Source: Takakia lepidozioides
Taxonomy: Eukaryota; Streptophyta; Takakiopsida; Takakiales; Takakiaceae
Assembly (NCBI GenBank): GCA_030704615.1
Contig: CM060731.1
Coordinates: 35,650,001-35,714,000, forward strand
Direction: 5' to 3'
Length of the DNA stretch: 64,000 bases
The notes beneath the pieces were generated by a model, which saw only the letters and a program-made list of their open reading frames with translations, did no database searches and was not told the origin of the DNA. Of this stretch, positions 1-12,899 are shown piece after piece (position 1 is the stretch's first letter; each line of letters starts with the position of its first letter). Both the position numbers and the translations under genes were made by a program.

Positions 1-822
1 TGGGCGGTGTCCCATTACACAGCCTCCATGGCGCGGTTACTGTGAAAGAGGTTATTTTCTCCTCTCACTAAGATCAAGGGGCCTGATTTGTAGGGGCCGT
101 GAAGGGAAACTCCCCCGAAAAACCCTAGCAAGCTAGCTAACACAAAGCAGAACAGAGAGAAGTGGTGAGGTGTATAGACAGTACTGAAGAGATTGCTAAT
201 TGGGGAGAGATTACTGCGAGCTTAGAGAGACTAACAAGAGAATACTGAAGAGATTAGTAATGCTTAGACAGCATTAACATGTGGTAGCCACTGTCGATTG
301 GAGGTAGTGGTATCCATTACGAGATTCGGGGGCCTGTTTGAGTTGCGGGGGAGCAGAAGAAGCTACAAGGGCGGAGGCAGAAGGGAGAACCACAGGCTGA
401 GGTGAAAGCAACAGCTCCGGGTATCAGAATTTCAGTTGAGTTCTAAACTTTGGATCTCGAGCTCTTTGTGACGCCAATTGAAGTCTGCCTCCTCCCCCTC
501 ACCAGGGGACTTCCCATTGAGGGGGGAATACAGGTATATAACACTGAAATTAGGAAAGGGCTTTGTAGCGGCTTCCATAGGTGTGCAGGGGATGGATAGT
601 GAAGGAAAGAACGAGATCGTAGCAGGGACAGTGACCAACGCGAGCCGTTGAAGATTGTGGAAATCATGTAATTTTGTGGTGGGTATCTCTAGTTGAGGAG
701 AAGATGTTATAGACGGGGTTGTGATGTTCTCTCGCCCCACATTTTTATTTGAGGATCTCAACTATTGTCTCCACCTCATTCTCTTCCTCAAACTTTGTCT
801 TGAGGACTAGTGTCGTTCCCTT
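1..822. other. No gene recognised; probable upstream region of the 0.9-kb gene
   Basis: I see no reading frame here with family resemblance or plausible codon pattern. The last part, from about 760, is pyrimidine-rich and directly precedes the coding region starting at 823/901, so it probably contains its promoter and 5' leader. No clear TATA box could be assigned. Confidence 0.4.
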
Positions 823-900
823 GTGATTAAGATATCGTATACGGGTTTTGTTCTACAGAATTGCCCTCTGTTTACTGGTTCTGCCCTGGGCTCGTATACT

Positions 901-1818
901 ATGGCTCTGGCGGTGGCTGTCAGGCCGCATGCGGGCCCGTCTGTTAGTTATGGGTTTAATTCACACTGCCAGGGTTTTCTATCCGAGGGCGCCAGAAGAC
1001 CCTCTGGTGGTCCTGCATCGGCATGCGGATCTTGTAACCTCGCAGCACAAAACCCTAACCGATTTAGAAGGCATGCTTTGAGGATAAGGTGTGAAGCTGG
1101 ACGAGATTTCGATGACCCTGCTGGAAGAATTGCTGAAGAAGTTCGAAGGAGGGCAGGGGATGCTGCTCGTGCTTTTTCTTGTAAAGCTCAAGACGTTTTG
1201 AATGATGTAAAACGCAAGACTCTGGAGTTTCAAGAGAATAATGATCTGCAAGGAAAGGCACGGAGGGCAGCAAGGGTGGCGAACCAAAGGCTGGAGGAAT
1301 TTGCATATGACATGAAGAGGAAGATTGGGAAATTGGACCAGGAATTTAGCTTATCACAGAAGGCAAGGCAGGTGGCGGAATATGCAGCTGAACAGGTCCA
1401 AAATGTGGACCGTCAGCTAGGTGCCCGACAGAAGGCCCGCAATTTGTCAGCAGATTTGCGCTTGAAATGGCCCACTTATCGGAGGCGATTGAGTAATTTC
1501 TTGGAGACACCCCTTGGCAAGAGTGTTTTGACATTGTTCATGCTCTGGTGTTTGGTGTCTGGATGGGCATTTCGAATCTTCTTTTTGTCGCTCTGGTTTC
1601 TTCCTTTTGCAGCACCATTGCTCTTAGGCACACTTGCAAGGGCAGCTGTTGTTGAGGGGGCATGTCCAAATTGTGGGGCACGGTATATAGGCGCTCGCAA
1701 CCAAGTGGTCACATGCCAGCGTTGCCGGGGTGTTGTATGGCAACCACGGCAAGACTTCTCTAATAAGAAGGATGAAGGCGATCCCACAATTATCGATGTT
1801 GATATTGACAAGAGTTAG
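901..1818 (+). CDS. Predicted plastid membrane protein with C-terminal zinc ribbon
   Basis: Single-exon frame of about 305 residues from the ATG at 901; an in-frame upstream ATG at 823 would add 26 residues. I prefer 901 because the protein then opens MALAVAVRP and continues as a Ser/Ala/Arg-rich stretch like a chloroplast transit peptide. The middle (about residues 75-215) is a long charged helical region rich in A, R, E and Q, probably coiled coil. It is followed by a hydrophobic segment (LFMLWCLVSGWAFRIFFLSL onward) that should span a membrane once or twice. The C-terminus has two CxxC pairs (CPNCG and CQRCR, about 15 residues apart), a typical zinc ribbon. It resembles a conserved plant family of unknown function; I cannot assign a reaction. 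The tail is acidic (DEGDPTIIDVDID). Confidence 0.8.
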   Translation: MALAVAVRPHAGPSVSYGFNSHCQGFLSEGARRPSGGPASACGSCNLAAQNPNRFRRHALRIRCEAGRDFDDPAGRIAEEVRRRAGDAARAFSCKAQDVLNDVKRKTLEFQENNDLQGKARRAARVANQRLEEFAYDMKRKIGKLDQEFSLSQKARQVAEYAAEQVQNVDRQLGARQKARNLSADLRLKWPTYRRRLSNFLETPLGKSVLTLFMLWCLVSGWAFRIFFLSLWFLPFAAPLLLGTLARAAVVEGACPNCGARYIGARNQVVTCQRCRGVVWQPRQDFSNKKDEGDPTIIDVDIDKS

Positions 1819-2726
1819 GCTCTCCTCGCCAACTAACACTGCGTCTGGGCATGTTACCAGCGATTATGTGCCAAACACATAGCAAGGCCCAATGCCTTGG
1901 GGCGGTGACTGAGTACTTTTCCGTCTCTGTCAAGGTTGTCCCCATCTTTGTATTTCCGAAGGCATGGAAGCTTGCAAGACATCCATCGTTTGTGGTTGGA
2001 TGCCAATAGGGAGGCACACATGGGTCATCTTCGGAGTAGGTGGACTGTCTTGGATTCGGTTCTACATCCAGTGGGCTTGACTTCGGATCCCACTCTACAG
2101 GTGCAAGATGGCAGCGCAACAGTAGTCTGTATGCTATTCTAGTAACCAAAGTGTTGATTTTTAGAGGTGGTGAGAATATCAGGCAATGTACTCCAGAGCC
2201 ATATGTTGAGAAGGCACGATTATGTGGATCTTCCAGCCTCAAAGTTGCACAGCTTCAGAAATCTGTACTTGTGATTGGTTTTTATAGTAGGTACCATCTG
2301 ATTTTATGAGCTGCTATTCTTGCTTCGCAAAGACAGGCAATCAGAGTTTCTCACAAAGAAGCATCCAAGCTTTTTCTCAAGGAAGCGTTTTACTCTTGTG
2401 AACTGACAGCTGCGAGGAGGGGCTGGCGATGGCATTGGTGTCAATGCAGCTGAAATTCAATACTTGTAGGCCTGCTCGTTGATCCAATCATCAATGCAGT
2501 GGTTTCGAATTATGACTGAGCAGAGGGAACAAACCAGGACATATTATGAAAACTTGTAGTAGGGTTCCTGGCACTGCACTCCAGCATGGTCTTTCGCAAC
2601 CCCAAGGCTGTCGCTGAAAACCTATCTGTCCTTGGTTTTGAAAGGTTGCAGTGGGTATAAAGCAAACTGTATGGCAAAAAACAACAAAACAAATACAAAA
2701 GACAATATATAAATACAATACATCGG
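1819..2726. other. Intergenic; no gene recognised
   Basis: Contains the presumed 3' untranslated region of the preceding gene and no coding region I can support on either strand. Short open frames here lack any family resemblance. Confidence 0.4.
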
Positions 2727-2830
2727 CTGGTAGCTCAGCTGTTAAGTACGCAATGTGTCGCCTGGGCGGTTCGGGGTTCAAACCCGCTGCCCTTCCCCGT
2801 GTTTGGATTGGTTTGTACCTGCATGCATCC
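2727..2830 (+). repeat. tRNA-derived SINE head
   Basis: The sequence reads like a decayed tRNA gene. A pol III A box (GGTAGCTCAGCTGT, about 2730-2742) is followed about 33 bases later by a B box (GGTTCAAACCC, 2775-2785). The acceptor and anticodon arms do not close into a good cloverleaf, and sequence continues past the tRNA-like part, so a SINE is more likely than a functional tRNA. The 3' end and target duplication were not found; the end given is approximate. Confidence 0.55.
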
Positions 2831-2929
2831 CTGTTTGGTGAAGAGGTGCGAGAGATGAAGAGGTGGGTGGATGGATGCAAGAGGTGTAACGGTGCAAGAG
2901 AGATGAAGAGGTGAGTTTGAAGGGTGCGT

Positions 2930-3071
2930 GGCAGTGCTTGCGGCTCTGCCATTGGAAGAGCTTGAAGGGTCGCGGCCGCTCTCCATTCCAAAAGGCTCTT
3001 GGCAGTGCTTGCGGCTCTGCCATTGGAAGAGCTTGAAGGGTCGCGGCCGCTCTCCATTCCAAAAGGCTCTT
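2930..3071. repeat. Exact 71-bp tandem duplication
   Basis: Positions 2930-3000 and 3001-3071 are identical by eye. Each unit contains a NotI-type GCGGCCGC octamer and the string CATTGGAAGAGCTTGAAGG. Identity over two full units implies a very recent duplication or an assembly artefact. Confidence 0.9.
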
Positions 3072-3079
3072 ACTCCTTT

Positions 3080-4730
3080 GTGGGCCAACACTTTCTCACT
3101 TCGTAGGCATCTTCATGTAGCACAGAGGAGTACATTGGAGCTGGGTGCAGAGATTTCATGATAGCTGATCTGGGCTCAGCTAAGTATAATTGTCCAGAAT
3201 TTTTGTCTTATGTTTGATTGTGACTGCGTCTGAAACTCTCTAAGCTTTCTAGTTGTTTGTGGTCAGCCTGTGTGATTCGTAGAAGTTGGCATACATAAAT
3301 AGGAGTGATCCGAAGCATTCAGTGCTCTCCTGGTCGTCGAACGAAAATGAAACAAGTCTTTGCAATCATTTGACTAACTTAGAAATCCAGAACGAAGGTG
3401 AGAATCTGCAGGTACCGGGAGTGATCTCTTCATGGATGTTGATAACTAATCAATGAACAGTTCTAGCATATCTAACACTTTTTAACCACTTCAAAAATTT
3501 GATGTGACCAGTAGTTTAGAAAACCCCACAAGCAATCCTGCAAGTTGATCCTAGTTGCAGGTTCGCTATGACTGTCACTGGGAAAAACCCTGTTGCAAAC
3601 AGGTCTAAACTGGAGAATCTCGCGAAGGAATACCAGAACCTTGTCGCACCCAACTTTAAAACCTTTCATAAGTGATACTCCAGTGATAAAAACCCTGTTG
3701 CAAACAGGTCTGAACAGGAGGAGTGCACGCCAAAGTGAAAAATCGATCTGCAGGCCCTCATGCCTTGCTCTCCAGTTTCCACCCACCTTCTGTCCACTGC
3801 AGTTTCTTCTTATGCAGCTCCCGAACCTGATCCGATATTCCCCCACCCATAGCCACGCCTCTTATTCTGATCACGATAACTCATCATGAGACAGCTAAGA
3901 TCTCGTATATTAGGCCACTAGCGCAATTACCGATGATTTAGTACTTAGGAATCTAGAAGTAGTCTCGAAGCTGTAGTGAGGAAAAACTCTTGATCCAGTC
4001 TGCCAGAACTCATAAATCTGCACGCGCTCAGAGGATATATGGGCTTCGGGGATGACTCCATGTAAAGATCTGAAACAGCTGTCAAGCAGCTGAAATCTTT
4101 CCGATACACACGACCTGAGACAGATCGAAATCTGGAATATCGACATTGTTCAAAACATGTCCTAACGAATCACCTAGAAAAAAAACCAAGAAAACGAGCA
4201 AGGAGTTTTCTAACTCCCATATACAAAATATTAGTTTAGACTAAAAGGGTGAAGACATTAAACAGCTTACATTGGAGCAAGACACAGAATTCTGGCAAGC
4301 CGACCAGCACAAATCTACGCTGAAATCAGTGGCAATATTCAGATTCCGTCCCGCTGAAAACACTTGCTCAACAAACTTTTGTAGAGTTCAAACCGACGGT
4401 GTAGAGCTTATCTTGGGCTCACATATAACCTGTCCCCTGCCTGTGCTTTTGTAACCAGATTTTTTCCATCGTAATCCGCACAGCTTGAAACACGCTTTTA
4501 CGGTTGACTAACACGGAATCATTGCCCAACGTCACAGTCGTTCAGCAGTTGTGCGTGCCTAAAGGCTCTCGACCTGAAGTCATAGCTCTGTTTGAACACA
4601 ATGCAAATTCGAGATTGAGGTGCAACTCTTGAATGCTACATGTGGAGCAGTTCACATCCAGAGCATGTTTAAGGAAATTAACTCCATAGAACGAAATCCT
4701 GAAACAAATTAAACTAGCTGGTGGACACAA
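3080..4730. other. Intergenic, no gene recognised; one short direct repeat
   Basis: No supported coding sequence. A direct repeat of about 26 bases (core AAAAACCCTGTTGCAAACAG) occurs at about 3585 and again at about 3689, 104 bp apart. The segment just upstream of 4731 presumably carries the promoter of the F-box gene. Confidence 0.4.
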
Positions 4731-7700
4731 ATGGTAGACCAGCCTGGCACAAGCAACAAAAATGGCTCAGACTCAACTGCAAGCCTCAAGCGAGGTAACA
4801 ATTCACTTAACTACGGGGCCCCGGATCCCAATGTCTGGGGAAGAACTAGCCCCCTTTACACTCCCAGGGTCAAAGCAGAGATTTTATTTCGGCTACCGAT
4901 AAGAGACCTGATTCAAAGCATGACCTGGTGTGGGCGAGACATCAAGCGTATGCTTAAAGGGATGTGTGCTAGTAACTTTTGGCATAACAACGATCGCAGA
5001 TACGACTGCTACTTCCCAAACATCTATAAAAACAATTCTGACGGGTAAGTTGATCTGACTTGTTTTAATGCATTGGCCTACCGCAGGCATCACAAGATAC
5101 AGCGTTAAATTGAGTCTCAAGTGCAATCTCTTCAGCTTGACCAGTGCCACTTAGGTCACCTTGATCAATGCAATCTTGACTCAACAGTCAGTCACTTATG
5201 GCAGACTGGCTAATTCAGCCCCTCAAACTTCACAACTAGATGCCTAATTACCATATACCCGCATAACATCAGACCTCCGAGTTGATTCAAGGTATGCAGA
5301 TTCATCAAGAAGGTATGGATCAAAAGTCTACAACCTTACGTAAGCATGCCATCACTGGTATTGAACTAATCGTAACACGTGTTCAAGACTCAATAATTTA
5401 TCATGAATTATGAGCATATGCCTGGAAAGGAACTGCGTTCAGTAATTCTAACATCACCCAAATGACCTACTGCAAGTTACACTTAAATAACCTTAAAAGG
5501 TTGGAACTAATAACATGATCTTAAGGTGTCTAACTGCATCGGCAATGAATCACCCTCTGTATGGTGCTTGCTTAATCATAAGTTTGAGGTTAAGAATGGT
5601 TCTTACTAATCAGTTGAGGTAGTACAACAAATCAGGTATGGGAAAGGTATGAGCAGGTGCTCTTCAAAATTTTAAAGTTCTCAGTAGACAGTAATTACGT
5701 ACGTAAAAGTTTGAGCAGCGAGATCTAAACACTCGCTGAAACTGAAATTTGTTGGTAAAGATTGTTCATGTCACTTTGCCCACGTACTGGAAAATGGTTG
5801 AAAATGCCCCCTTTGGGATTTCTTCCGAGGAATGTGGAAAAACTACTTGCAGGCGCTGGCGGCCTGCTGCTAATGCAAGGTATGTCATACACGAACTGTC
5901 TAAATTAATGATGATGATATGCGGAATGCAATCTCAGCCTTGAAATTCATCGTAAGACTAATTTGACCAGTTCGTGCAGTTCTGCAAGAAGTTGATATAC
6001 TCATCAGTCCTTGACTCAAAGCTCATGAGCGTGCTTGAATTGGGTTGTGCAGCTGGGATAGAGGGGTGGAGACCCCAACTTGCAGGCCCATCTAGTCCGC
6101 GCAGTGGGCCGAGCACAGCGAGCTCCATGTGTAGTATATGGAAGCCTCTTGACAACCTGATAGTTGTGAACCCTCTTCATAACCCCCTTCACACAGTTTT
6201 GCCACCCATGCCGGAGCTTTTAGACTGGAAGGTAAGCTTCTTGAGAATCTGAATGAAAACTTTAAAATTTATAGAAAGTGTTCCATAAATTAGAACCCGC
6301 GAGTTATGTGCCCATGAGATAGAGGTCGGTCCCAGGTTTGATTGATGTGCTGTACCTTTAGAGGAATTGATAGATGAACTGAAGATGGTGATCGCAAGGT
6401 TCCCAAAGATTCTAGGGCTCCCGGAGTAGTGTCACGTAAGTACAACATTAATTAGTTGAGTATATGTCACTGTACAACTAGAGCTACGTATATTGTGCAT
6501 GTGTCGAAAGATGGAGGAGAGTCACAGATTCTCCTAAGCTTCTCTAATTCTCTCTAAATCATTTGCTCAAGATGGTTTTTTGGTTCAGGTTGCACACATT
6601 GAGGTGAAGACAGTGGCGTCGGCGGGGTATGTGGTTCACGTAGTGGGATGGGATAAGAAGAGGGATCACATTGTGGTAGCCACGTTCGATAGAAATAGTA
6701 CATCCCCTTATTTTTGGACGAAATGGTGCAGCCAATATGTGGGTCTTCGACCTGACACCCAAGACAACACGAGCCTTGTTTTGTGCAATAACAAGTATCT
6801 CTCTCTCTCTCTCTCTCTATGAGCTTTCCGCGGACGTTATAAAGCACCATTTCATTTCTCATGCGGACAACTTCATTTCATATCTCATGTACACCTCATG
6901 TGCACAATACTGATCTAATAACATCGGATGCACGCCACCATTCTCTGGCTCTGCCATGTCGTCAATATGAGACTTGAGTGCTCAAGCATCTTTCTCTTGA
7001 GCACACAAAAGCTCCTTCTTTCCTTTCTCCGTGGCCGTCTAGGATGGTAAATTATATAGATCTAGAGTTTCTTTTCTTCTCTGAATCCAGACTCTCTTTT
7101 TCACTGAGAGTAAGCTAGAATTTGCACGAGATACATGTGGACATATCACAAAGAGGATAGCGTGACAGCCAACAGAATACTAACTTATCAAGTTTTCTTT
7201 ATGGATCCAGGCTGTTTTTGGGAGGCGAGTGCAACGTTGTTGACCGTGCAGATGCTCGGACAATGTGGGTACCGGCCACACTCGTATATGATCACATGAC
7301 AAACGTGTGGTATACAGTCGACTGGGACTACCACCGCTATGAGCCGCCCAGACTGATGGGTAGCAATGAAAATGTGTATGTGGCCACCAGGACGAAGATG
7401 AGTCACGGTTCGCCGAAAATCATACAAAAAATCATCATCTACCGCCTTGATATTGACAGCCTTCAATCTAACAGGAATAAGAGGCCGGACGTAGTTGAGG
7501 TCGCACAAATGCCCAGCAAATTCTACCGTGATCTCTTTAAAACCAGGGAGCTTGCATCGTCTTGGCAATCTGAGACAGCACCAGCCCAAGATGTTCGATG
7601 CCAATGGCAGTGCCGGGCAGGCATGGGGCTCATCTGTTTCCATGCCCACAAATGGCATCCTCGGTTGGTGCAGTACAACATCAACACCAAACAATGGGGA

Positions 7701-7787
7701 ATGACTGCCACCATGCCACATTTTGGAGAGGACACCACATTGGCCAACTGCGTTTGGAGTCCCAACTTCGCCGCTCTATCCATTTGA
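4731..7787 (+). CDS. F-box / beta-propeller type protein, five exons
   Basis: Exons 4731-5044, 5761-5879, 6008-6231, 6589-6794 and 7211-7787 join in phase through GT-AG borders and total exactly 480 codons. Near the N-terminus, residues about 45-60 (RVKAEILFRLPIRDLIQ) look like an F-box, which would bind SKP1 in an SCF ubiquitin ligase. Downstream are signatures of the plant F-box/kelch-like group: PRTGKW followed by LPPLGFLPRN-type sequence (here MPPLGFLPRNVEKLLAGAGG), then LIVVNPLHNPLHTVLPPMP and later propeller-like strands. The substrate is unknown. The F-box helix is divergent, so SKP1 binding is inferred. All introns are AT-richer than the exons. Confidence 0.8.
6798..6821. repeat. (CT)n microsatellite in intron 4 of the F-box gene
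   Basis: A run of about ten CT repeats lies just downstream of the exon-4 splice donor. It is probably length-polymorphic and has no coding role. Confidence 0.85.
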
Positions 7788-7859
7788 TTAGCCTGAAAAT
7801 ATCCAACACTCAGTATACCTATAACAATACTGTTCCAACACATCTAATGCAAACTTTCT

Positions 7860-9125
7860 CCGCGATCCAATTGACTTAAATTACAAGAGTAAAATGAGCA
7901 GTCTGATTGTACATGGAACAGATTGTTCTGTTTGTGGAATTGTTGATTGTATTCGCAAAACATGTGCAGTGTTCAGATTGTGGTTAACTAAGCAGAAGTC
8001 TTTCAAGTAAGTAACACCCAACCACCACGTTAGTGCGTGGTGCGTGAACTGCTGTTGTCTCGATGGGGCCATATGAATATACCTAGAGAGAAGAAGACAG
8101 GCAGGCCGGGAGTAAGTGAGAGCCGCTTTGTCTTTTCTTTTCGTCCCTGTGGGGGTGGGCCCTATACAGGTATGCATGAAAATAGTACATGGTGGATTCA
8201 TTGGTGTTTCAGTTTGCGTTTATTGAGCCCAACGTCCTCACAGGCCAGGAAGGTGAAGTGTCTCTTAGTTACGGTGGCTTTTTGGCTCAAGTCTTTTTGT
8301 CCTTCTCTCACTTTAGTTTCGGATAAAGTGACTCATCATGACTCGCGTAAAGGGACTCATATTCGTGAGTCACGACTGAAATTTTATATGAAAACAAAAA
8401 AAAGATTGATGGGTCAATAATGTGCCATTCCCTAAAAGGTTCAGCAGGGCACCAGTCTACTTGCCCAAGTTACAGACATTAGGTGTATGGTGTCATTTGG
8501 AAGGCAATAGCCCTTGGAGGCGAAGTGACACAAGTGACGCCGGAGTCATCCTCTTTCTTTTTCCCTGACTCTCTCACTAAGCCTCACTCATGCCTCTCAA
8601 TTCTCATCAGCATGACATCATCTTAGGGGTCGAGAGAGAGAGAGAGAATGTACTGATGCCGTTCCCTGCGAACATTGGCTTCACAGAGCCTTACAGCCAT
8701 TGACCCCGTGGGAAACTAACCCTCCCCAAGCCTTTTGTGGAGACAAAATTGAGAGATGCCAGGATCCATCGGAACTGCTGGCTGCTGCTGAACTTAATAT
8801 CATTTTCCCCACACATCAATCGCCAAAATGGAGAATGGATATCTAACAGCCTAGTGGACAAGTGAGTATATTGAATAATAAATGCTTCTGGCCCAGGACA
8901 TGCAAGGAGATCACTTACCACAGGAGATAACATGGAAAGATCAGACCCCAGACAATCACATAATACTTAAAACCAACCTACTCCAATTCGCCCTAGACCC
9001 GAAACCTTTACCACACCCAGTTTCCATACCCACTACCTTCAGGGAATCGTAATCACTACAGTCATGACAGCTTGCATGCTTATTTGACAATGGTCGCTTC
9101 AAAGAAGCTAGACTTCAAAAGATCA
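7860..9125. other. Intergenic, no gene recognised
   Basis: Two convergent genes (F-box + and HRD1 -) end on either side, so this segment holds their 3' untranslated regions. A short GA microsatellite lies at about 8629-8646. Nothing else could be supported. Confidence 0.4.
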
Positions 9126-12100
9126 TTATAAACCTAGTTCACGCTGCCTTGGGACATCTTCGGTCACTTCATTGGCCCTTCGATCTGCTTGTATGTTTCT
9201 ATAAGAGCTACTAGAGCCCTCTTGAACAGGAGCAGAAATTGGGCATGCAACTTGGGAGCTATGTGAAGAAGAAGAACTTGGCTCAGGTGGCTGGGTTGAA
9301 CCAACATCACCTAAAGTGGTGGAGCCATCCTCTTCCATGCAAATGGGAGTCTTCCCCTTCAAGTCCAGATTGTTAGATACAGGGACAGAAGGCCGTTCAT
9401 TGATGACCTCATGCCCCGACATCCCACCATGCTCGTCGGAGGTGGGGCCTTCTGCAGGTATGCAGCTCAATTGGTGCTGCAATTGCATCGCTGACTGCAA
9501 CTGCTTCTGCAAGCCCTGCCAACCCAAAAAACAAACCCTTGAGTGGACTAAACCCATCCAGATGATTGAAACTGTCTATTGCCTCAACCATCAGTTCAGA
9601 CAACTTGGTTGCAAGAATATTTGTACCAAACACCACTCATCCTCATTCCCTTCATGTGCCGTTTAACTCACAAACAAACAGTGGGCATTTGGAGTATCTA
9701 GTACACTGGGCTATTGCACTGCCCAACTCATCAGCCCTGTCCCAGGAGTATGTGGGAGAGCCATTTCCCCACTAAAAACTTGCTCATTCAACAAAACAAA
9801 CCAGAAGGAAACGTAGTACCTCTATATACTGCCGTAACTGAGCTTGCTGCAACTCCAGTAACGAGGGGGTCGTGCTCACACTGGGCATCGAATTGTTCTC
9901 GCCATCAGACTGAGTGCTAGTTCCTGTACTCTGTGTCTCCTTAGTGGGCCGTGAGGGGTAAAATCCAGTCATAGGAACATACCCATAGACAGGAAATTGG
10001 GGATATTGCTGGGCCCCAAATGCTACTTGAGCATGCTGGGCAAACTGTACTGATGTCTCAGGCGATGGTGAGGGAGAGGCCTGGGAGCCCTCCATACCAT
10101 TGCTCAGGCCAGTGGTTGCTTGACTAACATGCTCTGATGAAGGAGACACAACAGCATTGCCATTTGCAGTATTCGGAGCGGCCCCAACAATTGCTGCAAG
10201 GTACCCCTGAGGGACCATGGGCACATACGCAGGATACCTATCAGGAACACAATACAGCCGCAGCAGACTGTCAGGACAGCCAACCCTATATCAATTGTGA
10301 GAACAACTGTTGGACTCTTCTTTGGTAAAGAACGCAAGACACATTATTCACCAAAGCACTACAATAGGAGTCAAGCAGAGTATCAACAGCAGGAAAAACA
10401 ATTGGCCTTCCAAATTTGTTTTGAGGAGCGTGTACTGATTTGGGACTAAGGTGCTTGGCTTCTTCCCAAAGTAGGATCACACGAAGCAAACACAAAAAGT
10501 AACGTACCAGTTAGTGGGACCAGGCCTTGCAGTGACATATACATATGATGTTCCATATTGGGTTCCCGGATTTGTTGCAGCTTGCATCAGTGCACGGTGT
10601 TGCACATATGCCATACTTCCAGTGCCAGGGAACTGGACAGGAACTTGTCTGTTGAAAAGATGACCCTCGGGTAAAACCCCACCTTGACCTGCAGGCCCAT
10701 AAACTCATATATATGCAACTTGATAGGGCAGCAGCAGGTAGATTTGGGCACAGACATCCCCAAGATAGAAATATTTCACATCCAAAACGTCCTACAGCTA
10801 AAGGCCGGTTGCAGAAGTCCTTCCAGACTGCTACGCTGTTGTTTACAACTTCAAATAGAAATGCATTCAGCTGGCCCACCTCCCTTTAAGTCCAGTTGGA
10901 AGTATTTGACTTCAGACAGCACTGACCACTACCATATTGTCCCTAGTTTCAATAAGCTATATTCACAAGAGAGAACCTGATGGCTCGGATGAAGGGATGA
11001 AGGGCACACCTTCTACAGCAGGCTGATCTTGCTGGGGGGCATGTAGGTGAGGTGCAGCAGGATCTGCCCCATTTGAAGCTGGAGTAGTTTCTGGGGCCAG
11101 TACAGGTGCCCGACAGGTGGGGCATGTTTGCTGCCGCTCCAGCCAGGAGCGTAGACAATGGACATGAAAGAAATGACCACAGGGCAGCTTTTTCGCTGCT
11201 GACATCTCCTCTCGACATATGATGCATGTTGCATCACCCCTGCCACCACACATAACACATTAATGTCCCTCTCCTCAATTGCTGCCTAACATGCAAAGTC
11301 TAAACATACATCAACAACATGTTTGACAAACAGTCAAGACACACATATGTAAATGCCTCACATGGTCTCTTTCTCAACAAACCGTAAGGGATTGCTTTAT
11401 CAATGGGGATGGATATTATGGATGAGCCAAAGGGTGAGGAGACATCGTGGTTTGTCAGAAGCTCAAATCACCTGCAGTGTGTTAATATTGTTAGGGTAGA
11501 AATCCAGACGATCTCCCATTCTGACAGAGCTGTCTATTTTCCAGATTCGTCATGACAAGAATAATAACTAATTATAAACCCTAATTTCGGGCACTTACCG
11601 TCCAAGATCTTCGGGAGTGGCGTCAGGAAAGCGATCATTCATATTTGAGGTGATCTTCCTATACCGAATGAAGTCAGCCACTCGTGCTTTAAAGTTGCGG
11701 AATGTCTCATACAGCTCTCGTACAAGGTGAAGAGGCAGGCCATAATGTCTGCACTCGCAGTGTAACATTGTTCAGAGAAAGCATCTTGCAAAGAAAAACA
11801 TCAATACAGCTGCTGCTGCAACAGAACTGATTTGCGTCGAAGGCCTGCCCACACATCTGAAAACCAGAACCAACTTGCAGGCACCACAAAATAGACAAAA
11901 GGGTCAGATTACCCTAAGACTGACACCAAAGTCTAAGCAATGCAAATACAGTACTTACATGAAGATGACAAGAAAAAAGAACAAGTATAGAGACAAATGA
12001 AGCAAGTCTCGCACAAGCTCCAGATAAAAAATATATACAGCCTTGTTGTCCCACTGCCCCTCCATCACCATGTCTCCAACATACAACAGATATTTCAGAA

Positions 12101-12877
12101 ATGTTGCAATTGTAGATGTCGCCAGAATAACATACCTGCAGGGGAGTTGCACATAGTAAGGAAAGACACAATCAGTGCATTAATCTCATCCAAAGCAAAT
12201 CAGTCCACACTACCCGATGGGTGATGGAGGCATTGAGGCATGAAGCCCTTTCCACTTGTATTTACTTCTACAGGGCGTACAAGAGCTGCATATCATGGAA
12301 AGATGGAGGTACTGTTAGACACACAGACAGCTTACTCGAATGCAAAGAACAGAGACACCGATGCTTGTTTCGTCCTCAGAAGGTGGGCGACAGAAAAGTG
12401 AAGGAACAATGTGTCAAGGGCCAGTAACAAGAGCATGAATGAGATGATGCGAAAGTGTGACAGGCGAGAGACGGACGGTGTCGTTTCTATGTACTCCACC
12501 CTCTTCTGAGCCAGCCAATGGAATGCTTTTATAAACAAGAGAACGGTAACCATGGCAACGAATGTAACATTGAACTCTTCCCGAAATATGGTCATTGCGA
12601 ATAGGATCTCCATTACTTCACGCCAGGATTGCTCATTTAAACGCTCCACCTCAGCTTCTCTTAGGGATCCCAAAAAGATCCCCTTGATGAGTTGCCAAAC
12701 CAAACACAATATGACAAGGGCCATATTGAGAAGCAAGACGAGACTGATCTTGGATGTGGCCAAATACAGCATGGCTGGATAGAACTGCTCTCGACTCTTG
12801 AATGCATGGTACACTATTGCTGCTGCCCCTACAGCACTTACTGCTGCATACCTCCCCAGCTTCACCATGGCTAACAA
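9126..12877 (-). CDS. HRD1: HRD1-type RING E3 ubiquitin ligase (ERAD), seven exons
   Basis: Exons (minus strand) 12877-12336, 12135-11959, 11748-11599, 11239-11010, 10682-10508, 10237-9820 and 9515-9126 join in phase to 694 codons including the stop. The first two exons encode several hydrophobic membrane segments plus the motif FREEFNVTFVAMV and WLAQKRVEYIE, characteristic of HRD1/synoviolin. Exon 3 has GLPLHLVRELYETFRNF. Exon 4 is a RING-H2 finger (CIICREEM, then LPCGHFFHVHC and CPTCR). The rest is a Pro/Ser/Gln-rich cytosolic tail. In the ER membrane HRD1 ubiquitinates misfolded proteins for retrotranslocation with SEL1L/HRD3 and CDC48. The product (693 aa) is longer than the roughly 490-aa angiosperm proteins, mostly in the disordered tail. 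All splice borders are canonical. Confidence 0.93.
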
Positions 12878-12899
12878 CTTTTCGCACCACCACGTATAG

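Noticed and set aside
2727-2800. Functional tRNA gene
   Set aside because: A and B boxes are present but the acceptor and anticodon stems do not pair well, and the unit continues into other sequence like a SINE.
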